Translations under genes and position numbers: made by a program
Assembly: GCF_013127955.1 (NCBI RefSeq)
Contig: NZ_CP053435.1
Location: forward strand, 4,092,001 to 4,156,000
DNA length: 64,000 nt
Direction: 5' to 3'
DNA from: Spirosoma taeanense
GTDB taxonomy: Bacteria; Bacteroidota; Bacteroidia; Cytophagales; Spirosomataceae
In this document: one piece after another, positions 45,106 to 54,266 of the stretch
Numbering within the stretch: the first letter of the stretch is position 1
How the letters are laid out: each line of letters begins with the position of its first letter
Notes under the pieces: generated by a model
Database searches by the model: none
What the model was told of the DNA's origin: nothing
What the model saw: the letters and a program-made list of their open reading frames with translations, nothing else

Positions 45106-45946
45106 CGCCAGCCTGCCTGTGTCCGGCACCGTCCGGGGTAATCTGATCGGCAAGGTCGCCATCGTCACGGGTTCAGAGTCGGGGATTGGCCGGGAAACGG
45201 CCCGCGCGCTCTGCCAGCAGGGGGCTCAGGTGGTGCTCAACGGGCTGCATCCGGAACGGCTGGAACAAACGCAGTGTGAACTGCGCCAGGCGGGCTATTC
45301 GGTGGTCAGTTGTCTGGCCGACGTAACGGACTACAGCCAGTGCGAAACGATAGTTGAAACGGCGATTCGCAGTTACGGACGCATCGATATCCTCATCACA
45401 AACGCCAGCATTTCCATGCGGGCTTACTTCTCCGACCTGCGCCCCGAAGTTTTTCGGCGCATTCTGGACAGCAATGTTTATGGATCGGTTTACCCCCTCA
45501 AAGCAGCGTTGCCTTACCTTACGGCATCGGCAGGCTGCGTTACGTTCATTTCCAGTATCTCGGCGCTGAACGGTATGCCCAGCGGGTCGGCTTACTGCGC
45601 CGGCAAAGCCGCGCTTGTCAACCTGGCCCATACGCTCCGGCTCGAACTCTACCCCACGGGCATTCACCTGGGGGTTATCCATATCGGCTTTACGGCTAAC
45701 GACCCCGACAAGCGCGTGCTCAACGCTACCGGCCAGCCCGTGCCGATTGCCTACCGGAATCCACGGTGGCAAATGACCCAGGCCGAGGTCGCGCAGGCTA
45801 TTCTGCGGCATATCCGTCAGCGTCGGCAAAAAACGATCCTGTCGCCGGCGGGTAAACTGAACTACTATATGAACCGCTATTTCCCCCAGCTGGCCGATCG
45901 GATTGTGCTCTGGACCATGAAGCACTGGGCACGGTTCTATGAATAA
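45014..45946 (+). CDS. Classical SDR oxidoreductase (310 aa from first ATG)
   Basis: Rossmann motif TGSESGIG (52-59), NAS (130-132), Ser near 180, and YCAGK (Y194, K198) define a classical short-chain dehydrogenase. The C-terminus is extended and basic/aromatic (MNRYFPQLADRIVLWTMKHW), possibly touching the membrane. From the ATG at 45014 it overlaps the previous gene by 92 bp and starts with 35 unconserved residues; a GTG at 45119, 13 bp after that gene's stop, gives a more normal start. Substrate unknown. It closes the small cluster 42187-45946. Confidence 0.78.
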   Translation: MNLTYPKPPSGSPSKKPSTGFVPTAASSVTDASLPVSGTVRGNLIGKVAIVTGSESGIGRETARALCQQGAQVVLNGLHPERLEQTQCELRQAGYSVVSCLADVTDYSQCETIVETAIRSYGRIDILITNASISMRAYFSDLRPEVFRRILDSNVYGSVYPLKAALPYLTASAGCVTFISSISALNGMPSGSAYCAGKAALVNLAHTLRLELYPTGIHLGVIHIGFTANDPDKRVLNATGQPVPIAYRNPRWQMTQAEVAQAILRHIRQRRQKTILSPAGKLNYYMNRYFPQLADRIVLWTMKHWARFYE

Positions 45947-46005
45947 AAACCGCTGCAGGTAACGGCACCCATGCCCCCGGCAAGGAACGCTGAAACCTAT
46001 ACGCG

Positions 46006-47022
46006 TTATTCCAGTTCCGCAAGCTCAGCCACTGAGATGCTCCAGGCGCAGCGAAAATGCCCCAGTGGGCAGGCCGACCGACCATGCAGGGTACAGGGTT
46101 TACAGTCGAGTGGTTCAAGCGTTTCTACAGTCCGCGATACGTCGGCCAGCGGGCCAAATCCGAACTCGGGTACGGTTGAGCAGAATATCGCCGTCGTAGG
46201 AGCGTTCATGGCCGAACAAAGGTGCAGGGGTGCTGAATCATTGACGTAATTCATCCGTGCGCCCTGCTGCAGAGCCGCCGACTGCAACAAACTTAGCTTT
46301 CCAGCCAGATTCTGAATACCTCCTGTTCGTTTGGACAGGGCGATAATGGCATCGCAGGCCGGAGCGTCAGATGGCGCCCCCAGCAGGTATATTGTCGTGT
46401 CCTGCGGAAAACGGGCGATCAGCTCGGCCCAGCGATCGGTAGGGTACTGTTTGGTAAACCAGACCGAGGTCGGCGCCAGACAGATGTAAGGTCGATCTTG
46501 GTAGGCTTTTATAGCGTCATAGTCGGCCGGAGATGGGTATAGTTTAGGGCGCACGCGCTCCAGGACGGTTGGCGCAAACTTAAATGGGCGCAGAAAACCA
46601 GCATTACGGTCTACCTCATGAATGCCCGGCTCGATCCGGTGCTCTATCTTATAGGTAAAGAAACGCGAGAATGGGTTCTTGGCGAAGCCAACGGTCACAC
46701 CCGCCTGCGACAGGGCCGTTAACAAACCAGTGGCCCCAAAGCGCTGGAGATTGAGAACAGCATCGTACCGGCGCGCCCGAACGAGCCGGATCAAACGTAA
46801 TAAATCCCGGTACTTACCGCCTTTCTTATCCCAGATCAGCACCTCGCCAATGAACGGGTGGTTAGCCAGCAGGCTCTCGTTACCTTTGCGCACCAGCACG
46901 TCTAAAACCGCGTCGGGCTGCAGGCGGTGAAGCTGTTCGAGAAGCGCCGTTGCCAGAATCACATCACCGATGAAAGCGGTTTGAATAATCAGGAACCGGG
47001 GCGGATTGGTTGCGGTTATCAT
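46006..47022 (-). CDS. GT9 family glycosyltransferase, heptosyltransferase-like (338 aa)
   Basis: ADP-heptose:LPS heptosyltransferase-like GT-B fold: FLIIQTAFIGDVILATALLEQL (about 10-31) at the N-terminus, ICLAPTSVWFTKQYP near 180 and the acceptor-side YVNDSAPLHLCSAMNAPTTAIFCS (about 268-291). It adds a sugar to the lipopolysaccharide core or another lipid glycan on the inner face of the inner membrane. C-terminal Cys residues (CKPCTLHG, CPLGHFRC) are typical of this branch. It is transcribed against the M16 gene, 43 bp apart. Confidence 0.85.
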   Translation of the reverse strand: MITATNPPRFLIIQTAFIGDVILATALLEQLHRLQPDAVLDVLVRKGNESLLANHPFIGEVLIWDKKGGKYRDLLRLIRLVRARRYDAVLNLQRFGATGLLTALSQAGVTVGFAKNPFSRFFTYKIEHRIEPGIHEVDRNAGFLRPFKFAPTVLERVRPKLYPSPADYDAIKAYQDRPYICLAPTSVWFTKQYPTDRWAELIARFPQDTTIYLLGAPSDAPACDAIIALSKRTGGIQNLAGKLSLLQSAALQQGARMNYVNDSAPLHLCSAMNAPTTAIFCSTVPEFGFGPLADVSRTVETLEPLDCKPCTLHGRSACPLGHFRCAWSISVAELAELE

Positions 47023-47065
47023 CAGTACGACAAACGCATCTCAATGACTGCGTTAATGGTAAAGA

Positions 47066-48301
47066 ATGGAAGATTACGAAGTTTATACCTTACCCAACGG
47101 AATTCGGATTGCTCACAAACAAATACCGCATACGCAGATTGCCCACTGCGGTGTTATGCTTGATATCGGGAGCCGCGATGAGCAACCCCATCAGCAGGGA
47201 CTGGCTCATTTTTGGGAACATATGGCTTTCAAAGGTACGGAGAAACGCAAATCCTACCACATCATTACCCGTTTAGAAACGGTGGGGGGTGAATTAAACG
47301 CATATACGACTAAAGAGAAAGTCTGTTTCCATGCATCGGTACTGGCCGCTCATTTCGAGAAAGCGGCCGAACTGCTGGCCGACATTACGTTCCATTCGGT
47401 TTTCCCGGAAAAACAGATTGAACGCGAACGGGGGGTGATTCTCGAAGAAATGGCGATGTATTACGATTCGCCCGAAGACGCCATCCAGGACGATTTCGAC
47501 GAGCTGGTTTTCCCGAACCACGCCCTGGGCGGGAATATTCTCGGTACAGCCGAAACGGTCAGTTCGTTCGGGCGCGAAGACCTGCAACGGTTCATTGCCG
47601 AAAACTACGACACCAGCCGGATCGTGTTTGCGTCGGTGAGTAATCTGCCGTTCCGGCAGGTGGTTAAGGTCGCCGAAAAATATTTCCGCGACGTGCCCAC
47701 GCAGTACTCGGCCCGCCGACGCCAGACGCCCACGGATTATCTGCCGCGCCAGACCCGCGTGGAGCGGCCCATCACCCAGGCTCAGTGCGCTCTGGGTCGG
47801 CCCGCTTATGGCCTCACCGATCCGCGACGGCTGCCGTTCTTTATGCTCGTGAATCTGCTCGGCGGCCCCGGCATGAACTCCCGGCTCAACCTGAATCTGC
47901 GCGAGAAATACGGTCTGGTGTATTCAATCGATGCTAGCTATACGCCTTATCTGGATACGGGCTTTCTGGGTATTTATTTCGGGACCGATCCAAAGAAAGT
48001 AGAGAAAGCCCACGCCTTGATCATGAAGGAACTGAAACGGCTGCGCGAACAGCCGCTCACGACGCTGCAGTTGCACCAGACGAAAGAACAGCTGATTGGG
48101 CAACTGGCGATGGCCGAAGAAAGCAACAACAGCTTCATGCTGATGATGGCCAAGAGCCTGCTCGACATCAACCGCGTCGAAGCCCTGAACGATATTTTCA
48201 ACGACATCAAGGCCGTTACGGCCAGTCAGCTGCAGGATATGGCGCAGGAAGCCTTCGTGGAAGATCAGTTCAGTTCGCTCACCTTCGTGCCGGAGAAATA
48301 G
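47066..48301 (+). CDS. M16 family zinc metallopeptidase (411 aa)
   Basis: Inverse zinc motif HFWEH (H48, E51, H52) with the third ligand in RGVILEEM (E127/E128), 75-76 residues on, as in mitochondrial processing peptidase and insulinase-type enzymes. The second half carries the R/Y pair region (GGPGMNSRLNLNLREKYGLVYS, about 272-293). No signal peptide is seen, and the length fits single-chain processing-peptidase-like members. It cleaves peptides; the physiological target is unknown. The MazG-like gene follows after 20 bp, so they likely form an operon. Confidence 0.88.
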   Translation: MEDYEVYTLPNGIRIAHKQIPHTQIAHCGVMLDIGSRDEQPHQQGLAHFWEHMAFKGTEKRKSYHIITRLETVGGELNAYTTKEKVCFHASVLAAHFEKAAELLADITFHSVFPEKQIERERGVILEEMAMYYDSPEDAIQDDFDELVFPNHALGGNILGTAETVSSFGREDLQRFIAENYDTSRIVFASVSNLPFRQVVKVAEKYFRDVPTQYSARRRQTPTDYLPRQTRVERPITQAQCALGRPAYGLTDPRRLPFFMLVNLLGGPGMNSRLNLNLREKYGLVYSIDASYTPYLDTGFLGIYFGTDPKKVEKAHALIMKELKRLREQPLTTLQLHQTKEQLIGQLAMAEESNNSFMLMMAKSLLDINRVEALNDIFNDIKAVTASQLQDMAQEAFVEDQFSSLTFVPEK

Positions 48302-48321
48302 ATTTCGATAAGCCTTCAATT

Positions 48322-48648
48322 ATGACGTTACGCGACGCGCAGGACACCGTTGACGACTGGATCAAAACCGTTGGCGTTCGGTACTTCAACGAACTGACCA
48401 ACATGGCCATGCTGACCGAAGAGGTTGGCGAAGTGGCCCGCATCATTGCCCGGCGCTACGGTGAGCAGTCCGAAAAAGAATCCGACAAACATAAAGACCT
48501 GGGCGATGAGATGGCCGATGTACTTTGGGTTCTGCTCTGTCTGGCCAACCAGACTGGCGTTGATCTGACGGAAGCCTTTCGGAAAAATCTAGAGAAAAAG
48601 AATATCCGCGATGCAACCCGGCACCGCGACAATGAAAAGTTGAAATAA
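48322..48648 (+). CDS. MazG-like nucleotide pyrophosphohydrolase (108 aa)
   Basis: All-alpha NTP pyrophosphatase with the metal-binding pattern TEEVGEVARI (E33, E34, E37) and DLGDEMADVLW (D59, E63, D66). This short single-domain form hydrolyses dNTPs or abnormal nucleotides to the monophosphate and pyrophosphate. It is placed directly behind the M16 peptidase. A hairpin overlaps its stop codon. Confidence 0.85.
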   Translation: MTLRDAQDTVDDWIKTVGVRYFNELTNMAMLTEEVGEVARIIARRYGEQSEKESDKHKDLGDEMADVLWVLLCLANQTGVDLTEAFRKNLEKKNIRDATRHRDNEKLK

Positions 48649-48672
48649 GCCAGATGAATAGTCTGGCTTATT
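48644..48672. terminator. Convergent terminator overlapping two stop codons
   Basis: A perfect 11-bp stem (48644-48654 with 48662-48672, loop 7 nt) contains the stop of the MazG-like gene in one arm and the stop of the FG-GAP lipoprotein gene in the other. Confidence 0.65.
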
Positions 48673-51600
48673 TTGATGACTGGCTGAGGTACCCGGAGCC
48701 CCAGTAAAACTCTACCCGCTGCGTCCGGCCGTCGCGGTGTTTGACCAGCCGGTAGCGCTCTTGCGGCCGGGCGGGCTGGGGCTTAACAGGTGTCTTTGGT
48801 TTGAGGAGCTGAACCGGGCCGTTATTATTGGAAACCAGATACCAGAGTTCCTCTCCTATCGAGATAGCCGCGAGGGCTTTGGCGTCCTGATCGGCGTGGA
48901 TGCCCGCTACGTCGGGTGAAACGGCGCGAAAATGGCCCTGTCCATCGCCTAGCAGCAGACAACCCCGCCCGGCATCGTACCAGCCTGAGTACGTCTCCGA
49001 TGCGTAGGAATTGCCCACCAGTAGGGCATCGGTCAGTCCGTCGCCATTAAAGTCGCCGGTCTGCATCCCGAACACGGGCGATACCTGCGCCAACATCGGC
49101 AGCGGATGAAGCGCAAACTGGCCTTTGCCTTTGTTTTCCAGGTAACAACTGCTGAGTTCATCGGCGGTCAGGACGGTAGCGCCATCCAGATCATTGCGAT
49201 CGAACGCCTGCTTAAAACTCCGATTCGCATAAGCCTGAAAACTGGTGAAGCGTTTGCGGGCAAACGTCGGCATCTGGTCGTTCAAGACATCGCGGATGGG
49301 AGCAATATGTTCTTCACCCTGTAAATAATGGGTCAGGATTGGATCGAGCTGACCATTTCCGTCGAAGTCTTTGGCGTAAAGCCGCAGGGGCTGATCGGCA
49401 GACACCCGGTAGCGCGTGTTCTGGCCAAGGTTACCTACGAGGTAATCAATGTCGCCGTCGCGGTCAAAATCAGCCCCCGTCAGCGAATTCCATAAACCAG
49501 ACTGGGGTTGCTCACCGGCCAACGTTATCCGTTCGGCTGCCAGTTTTCCGTGGGTATTTTTGAGCAGCGTTATGGGCATGAACTCGCCAGCCAGCAACAG
49601 GTCGGGGTCAGCGTCGTTATCGTAATCGGTCCACAGAGCCGCGCAAATCATACCCAGCGTCCGTAAACCGGGTGCCAGTTGATCGGTTACGTCGGTGAAC
49701 CGGGCCATACCCTGAACCTGATCGTTTCGAAACAGGTAACTGCGCGGGGCCATCGGATACTGGCCTACTTTAACGCGCCCGGCTCGAAACAGATCCAGAT
49801 CCCCGTCACCGTCAAAATCGGCAGCGACTACGCACGAGCCGGACGAAGTGGTTATGGGCAAAGCGCCCGCTGACCGCGTTAATTTACCCGTACCGTCGTT
49901 GAGGTAGAGCCGATCCTGATACACGGCGCTGCTGTCGGGCTGCTGGCTGCCCCCGCTGACCACGTATAAATCCTGATCGCCGTCGCCGTCGGCATCGAAA
50001 AACAGCGACCCCATATCTTCCAGGTCGTTCGCGCCCTGAACGCGTTCGGTAAACCGACCGGGGCTGGTTTGCAGAAACAAACTGCGCGTCTGCTCCGGAT
50101 CGGCTCCGACAAATACGTCGTCGAGACCGTTTCCGTCGGCATCGGCAATGGCCAGCGCAGGGCTGTTCTTGCCGTACACCTGCGGCAGCAGGGGCGTTCG
50201 TTCAAAGTCGTTCAGGACTGATTCCCGATGCCGGAAGGTCAGCCCGACTGCCGCTGCGTCGAGGGTGGAAAACAATGTTGGCGTTACAGCCGGAGCTGGG
50301 GGTGAAGCCAACGTAGGCTGGTAAGTTATCCGATGCAGCCGGTCGGCGGTGAGCGAACCGAGTTCCTGATACGTGCCATCGGCCCAGCGCACCGAGACGG
50401 TTGCGGTCGTATGCTTATCCAAACCAGTGTGAACAAACGGCTCTATTGATGATGCGTAGCCCCGTACTGGATGCACCTCTACGGTTTGCATCATGCCGTC
50501 GGGCGTGCGGACGCGGACCTGCGCTCCCAGCCCATGCGCATCGGCGGGCAGCTGTAGACGAATTGAATGCCGGGTGATTGGCTTATCGGGCTGCACCGTT
50601 TCGTTACGATATAGCCCGGCCTCGTCGTCCATGTTGTTAACGACCAGATCCAGATCACCATCGTTATCCAGATCGGCATAGGCAGCTCCGTTCGAATAGG
50701 TCGGCTCGCCCAGTCCCCAGTCTTCCGACTTGTCTTCGAAGGTCAGATTTCCGCCGTTGTTCCGGAATAGGTAGTTGTGCAGTTTAACGTCCGGCAGTTT
50801 ATACAACTCCGCCAGCGTTTGCTTTTGAGAGCTGCCCCCGGCCACCAGCCGACCAAAGCTCGACGCCTGGCTATTGAGGTAAGCGACGTAATCGAGGTTG
50901 GTGATATCGCGCCGGTAGCCATTCGTCACGAACAGGTCCTTAAAGCCGTCGTTGTCAAAGTCAGCGAGTAGGGGTGCCCAGCTCCAGTCGGTGCGGAATA
51001 CGCCCGCCAGCTGCCCAATCTCGCTGAACACCGGCTGCCCATCCGGCGCGACGCCCTGATTCAGCTGCAGCGTGTTGCGAACGTACTCGTCCTGGTACCC
51101 CTGCTGACGCGCCAGATGAAAAAACTCCCAGTTGGTCTTGATGAGCATCATCTTCTGGCGCGCGTTGGACTCAGGTAGCATATCCACCACCATGACATCG
51201 GGGCGGGTATCATTGTTGATGTCCTGAATATCAACCCCCATGCTGTTGTAGCTGGTGTGCTTGAAATACGTAGCCGCCCGGTTCGTAAAGGCAGGACCGC
51301 CAACCCCGCCGTTGCGATTGTTGATATACACGATGTCGTTCGACAGAAAATCGTTGGCGCAATAGATATCGGGCCAGCCATCTTCGTTCAGATCTGCAAT
51401 GGTCAATCCCAGTCCATAGCCCTCGGCCAGGATACCGGCCTCGCGGGATACGTCCGTGTAGTGTACCGAGCGTTGGTTTGAGGATTGGGTCGATTGGTTG
51501 CCTGCGCCATCGCAGCGATACAGCCGGTCGGTGCTGGGGCCTTCCCCGTTCAGACGCCGGGGCCGGATAGTGTTCCGGCCGGTGCGCTCCACAGCATTGT

Positions 51601-52219
51601 TCAGAATATAACAGTCCAGGTCGCCATCGCGGTCGTAGTCAAAAAAAGCGGCCTGGGTGTTCATACCGCTGTCGGCCAGGCCATACTCAGCAGCCATCTC
51701 GCGAAAAGTTGGTAGCGAATCCCGCTTTGCGCCGGCAGACCGTACGCCCTGATTGATGAACAGCAGATTATGCCGAACCGCCCGGCTGGTATCCGGACCG
51801 GCAACACTAACGTAAATATCCGGCCAGCCATCCTGATTGACGTCGGCCACCGATACGCCCGTACACCAGCTCGTTGTCGTTACGCCCGCGTTTGTCGTTA
51901 CGTCCTCGAACCGAAAGGTTTGCGAACCGCTCGTTGTTCGATTCAGATACAGCCGACTCGTTACCCGGTTCCCAGCAAAGAACACATCCTGCCGACCGTC
52001 GCGGTCAAAGTCGCCCACGCCTACACCCGCGCCATTGTACATCGGATCGTACGTATTGGCGTTGAGCGTATCGTTCTCAAACGGATGAATCTGGTTATTG
52101 AACGTAATGCCGGACTCGGCCGAACGGATGGGCGTAAACAAGAGGTCGGGTTTAGAGCCGGTCTGACAGGCCATTGCGCCCCCGATAAAAATACTTAACA
52201 ACGTAAGCCGGTAATTCAT
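48668..52219 (-). CDS. Giant FG-GAP/VCBS repeat lipoprotein with ASPIC/UnbV domain (1183 aa)
   Basis: Lipobox GAMAC (Cys18). Many beta-propeller repeats carry the calcium loop DxDxDGxxD (DFDRDGRQD, DVNQDGWPD, DYDRDGDLD, DLDNDGDLD, DADGDGDQD, DFDGDGDLD, DFNGDGLTD). At about 560-640 lies an ASPIC/UnbV domain (LGAQVRVRT, SSIEPFVHTGL, VRWADGT). This is the CRTAC1-like architecture common in Bacteroidota lipoproteins, often next to SusCD loci, thought to bind or process surface ligands. It sits divergently next to the sigma/SusCD locus and could be its partner. No catalytic role can be read. Confidence 0.88.
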   Translation of the reverse strand: MNYRLTLLSIFIGGAMACQTGSKPDLLFTPIRSAESGITFNNQIHPFENDTLNANTYDPMYNGAGVGVGDFDRDGRQDVFFAGNRVTSRLYLNRTTSGSQTFRFEDVTTNAGVTTTSWCTGVSVADVNQDGWPDIYVSVAGPDTSRAVRHNLLFINQGVRSAGAKRDSLPTFREMAAEYGLADSGMNTQAAFFDYDRDGDLDCYILNNAVERTGRNTIRPRRLNGEGPSTDRLYRCDGAGNQSTQSSNQRSVHYTDVSREAGILAEGYGLGLTIADLNEDGWPDIYCANDFLSNDIVYINNRNGGVGGPAFTNRAATYFKHTSYNSMGVDIQDINNDTRPDVMVVDMLPESNARQKMMLIKTNWEFFHLARQQGYQDEYVRNTLQLNQGVAPDGQPVFSEIGQLAGVFRTDWSWAPLLADFDNDGFKDLFVTNGYRRDITNLDYVAYLNSQASSFGRLVAGGSSQKQTLAELYKLPDVKLHNYLFRNNGGNLTFEDKSEDWGLGEPTYSNGAAYADLDNDGDLDLVVNNMDDEAGLYRNETVQPDKPITRHSIRLQLPADAHGLGAQVRVRTPDGMMQTVEVHPVRGYASSIEPFVHTGLDKHTTATVSVRWADGTYQELGSLTADRLHRITYQPTLASPPAPAVTPTLFSTLDAAAVGLTFRHRESVLNDFERTPLLPQVYGKNSPALAIADADGNGLDDVFVGADPEQTRSLFLQTSPGRFTERVQGANDLEDMGSLFFDADGDGDQDLYVVSGGSQQPDSSAVYQDRLYLNDGTGKLTRSAGALPITTSSGSCVVAADFDGDGDLDLFRAGRVKVGQYPMAPRSYLFRNDQVQGMARFTDVTDQLAPGLRTLGMICAALWTDYDNDADPDLLLAGEFMPITLLKNTHGKLAAERITLAGEQPQSGLWNSLTGADFDRDGDIDYLVGNLGQNTRYRVSADQPLRLYAKDFDGNGQLDPILTHYLQGEEHIAPIRDVLNDQMPTFARKRFTSFQAYANRSFKQAFDRNDLDGATVLTADELSSCYLENKGKGQFALHPLPMLAQVSPVFGMQTGDFNGDGLTDALLVGNSYASETYSGWYDAGRGCLLLGDGQGHFRAVSPDVAGIHADQDAKALAAISIGEELWYLVSNNNGPVQLLKPKTPVKPQPARPQERYRLVKHRDGRTQRVEFYWGSGYLSQSSK

Positions 52220-52440
52220 GAATACAGCAGCAGAATCGGTTCGTTTCGGGTGGGTTCAGGCGGTTGGTGAGTTGTTGAGGAAATCCATCTGCCCTTTTCA
52301 GCCAGAAGAAATCTTCGCAGTGTTCTATCCCTTGTTAAATGGTAGAATAAAAAGATATTTTAGTAAAAATACACACAAAAGACCGGAAGTTTGCGCCTAA
52401 AAAATTGTAGCTTTACCCATCCTTTTTTCTCTCGCCGACC

Positions 52441-53049
52441 GTGGATAGCCTCCTCAATTATCAACAGGCAACCGACGCCCAGATCTGGGACGATTTTTTG
52501 CTGGGTAATAAATTGGCCTATTCATTTATGTACGAGAAATACGCCAGGGCGCTTTACAATTACGGGTATAAAATCGCTCAGAACCGGCAGCTGACGGAAG
52601 ACTGCCTGCAGGATTTGTTCCTGGCTATACTGGAAACCCGCGAACGGCTGGGCCATACCGACTCGATCAAGTTCTACCTGATGCGCTCGCTTCGGCGCGA
52701 CATCGTCCGGAAACTAAACAGCCAGCACCGTTTCCTGGACGAGCCGAACCACGAAATAGACTTTAAAATAGAGTTTTATTACGAGCCAACCTGGCTCGAT
52801 TCGCAAATCAGCAAGGAGCGCTCGGAAGCGGTGCTGCACGAACTGAACCAGTTGCCCGCCCGGCAGAAAGAAGCCCTGTTTCTGAAGTTTTTTGATAACC
52901 TCAGCTACGACGAAATCGCGGGCATCATGGGCATTGAAACTACGTCGGCTTATAAAGTCATTTACAAGGCCATTGCTTCTCTCCAGAAACGCATCCCCGC
53001 CGATTTGCTGACCGCCTTGCTGGTAGTGTCACTTCGGGAGCTGCCCTAA
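52441..53049 (+). CDS. ECF-type RNA polymerase sigma factor (202 aa)
   Basis: Region 2 is at about 25-90 (MYEKYARALYNYGYKIAQN, LTEDCLQDLFLAIL) and region 4 at about 135-190 (LPARQKEALFLKFFDNLSYDEIAGIMG). It begins with GTG at 52441; I see no better start. It is followed by a FecR anti-sigma gene and an STN-bearing SusC, the classic cell-surface signalling set for turning on a glycan locus. A TAGCTTTA sequence (52408-52415) resembles a -7 box with one mismatch. Confidence 0.88.
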   Translation: MDSLLNYQQATDAQIWDDFLLGNKLAYSFMYEKYARALYNYGYKIAQNRQLTEDCLQDLFLAILETRERLGHTDSIKFYLMRSLRRDIVRKLNSQHRFLDEPNHEIDFKIEFYYEPTWLDSQISKERSEAVLHELNQLPARQKEALFLKFFDNLSYDEIAGIMGIETTSAYKVIYKAIASLQKRIPADLLTALLVVSLRELP

Positions 53050-53148
53050 TTTACAACAGTTTATCATTTTACCAGCAAAATTTTTCCCATTTTCAAGGGA
53101 TAGTTTCCGGCGTGCTTTCCTTCTGGTGGTAAATGCCTGATCCACCGC

Positions 53149-54201
53149 ATGCAGCAGCAATACCAACAGTTTACTGTGCGTGATTTTGTGCTGGACGATG
53201 CCTTCCGTCGATGGGTTTTTCAACCCGATGAGCAGAGCATGACGTTCTGGCACACGTTCATGCTCAAACATCCCGGCCAGCAGGTCGCCATTGATGAAGC
53301 CGCTTCCCTCCTGCTCCATCTGGGCACAACCTATCACGACCTGACCGACGCCAGTCAGCAGCGCATTCAGCAGGTTTTGATGCAGGCTTTCGACGAACGT
53401 AACGCTTCGGCAACGCCCGTTCGACCAATGGTTACCCGTCAAGGCTGGCTTGGGCAGCGCTTGTACCGGCGCGTTGCCGCATCGGCAGCGGTCGTGCTGC
53501 TGGTTACGGCCGGACTAATCTGGTTTAAATTTTCACCCCATCAGGAACGCGTTCATACGGCTTTTGGCGAAACCCGCACCGTACAACTTCCTGATGGCTC
53601 AACGGTCGTGCTGAATGGCAATTCGACGCTCACCTTTGCCAGCAACTGGCCCAGCGATAAACCGCGCGAAGTCTGGCTGGATGGCGAAGCCTTTTTCAAC
53701 GTCGCCAAAAAACCGCATCGTCGGGGGCACGTAAAGTTCGTTACGCACGCGTCGGGTCTGGACATTACGGTGCTGGGTACGCAGTTCAATGTCCAGACGC
53801 GCCGGGGCCAGACGGCCGTTACGCTGGTTGAAGGGCGGGTGCAGCTCAGCAAACCAGATATGCCCTCCGGCCAGATTGTGGAAATGAAACCGGGACAATT
53901 TGCCTCAACGCAACCGAACATCCAGCGCGTTGACATTCGGACCGAAAAGCCTCAACTGCATACGTCCTGGGTGCAGCACCAGTTTGCATTTGAAAATACC
54001 GCCCTGGGTGAGATTGCCCAGCAGCTTCGCGATACTTATGGCCTTGAAATCATTTTTGAAGACAGCACCTTAGCCAACCGCCGATTTACCGGAAACCTCA
54101 CCAACCAAAGCATCGAAACTCTGCTCACCACGCTCTCGATTACGTTCGACCTCGCCGTCCGGCAGGACGGCAAACGGGTCGTTCTGGAACATAACCCCTG
54201 A
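53149..54201 (+). CDS. FecR family anti-sigma factor (350 aa)
   Basis: A cytoplasmic N-terminal part (about 1-100) that would hold the sigma factor, a single membrane helix (about 104-124), then the periplasmic FecR domain (AFGETRTVQLPDGSTVVLNGNSTL, about 138-161) and a C-terminal DUF4974 domain (FENTALGEIAQQLRDTYGLEI, about 280-300). It passes the signal from the STN domain of the next SusC protein to the ECF sigma factor. It starts 99 bp after the sigma gene. Confidence 0.92.
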   Translation: MQQQYQQFTVRDFVLDDAFRRWVFQPDEQSMTFWHTFMLKHPGQQVAIDEAASLLLHLGTTYHDLTDASQQRIQQVLMQAFDERNASATPVRPMVTRQGWLGQRLYRRVAASAAVVLLVTAGLIWFKFSPHQERVHTAFGETRTVQLPDGSTVVLNGNSTLTFASNWPSDKPREVWLDGEAFFNVAKKPHRRGHVKFVTHASGLDITVLGTQFNVQTRRGQTAVTLVEGRVQLSKPDMPSGQIVEMKPGQFASTQPNIQRVDIRTEKPQLHTSWVQHQFAFENTALGEIAQQLRDTYGLEIIFEDSTLANRRFTGNLTNQSIETLLTTLSITFDLAVRQDGKRVVLEHNP

Positions 54202-54266
54202 CATCCTGCACGAAGCTATTTGTCCTGCGAATCCCTGAACCCTATTTACCCAACAACACTTCTTGT

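Noticed and set aside
52391-52594. Small plus-strand frame overlapping the sigma factor start
   Set aside because: It overlaps the conserved region 2 of the sigma gene in another frame and resembles nothing known.
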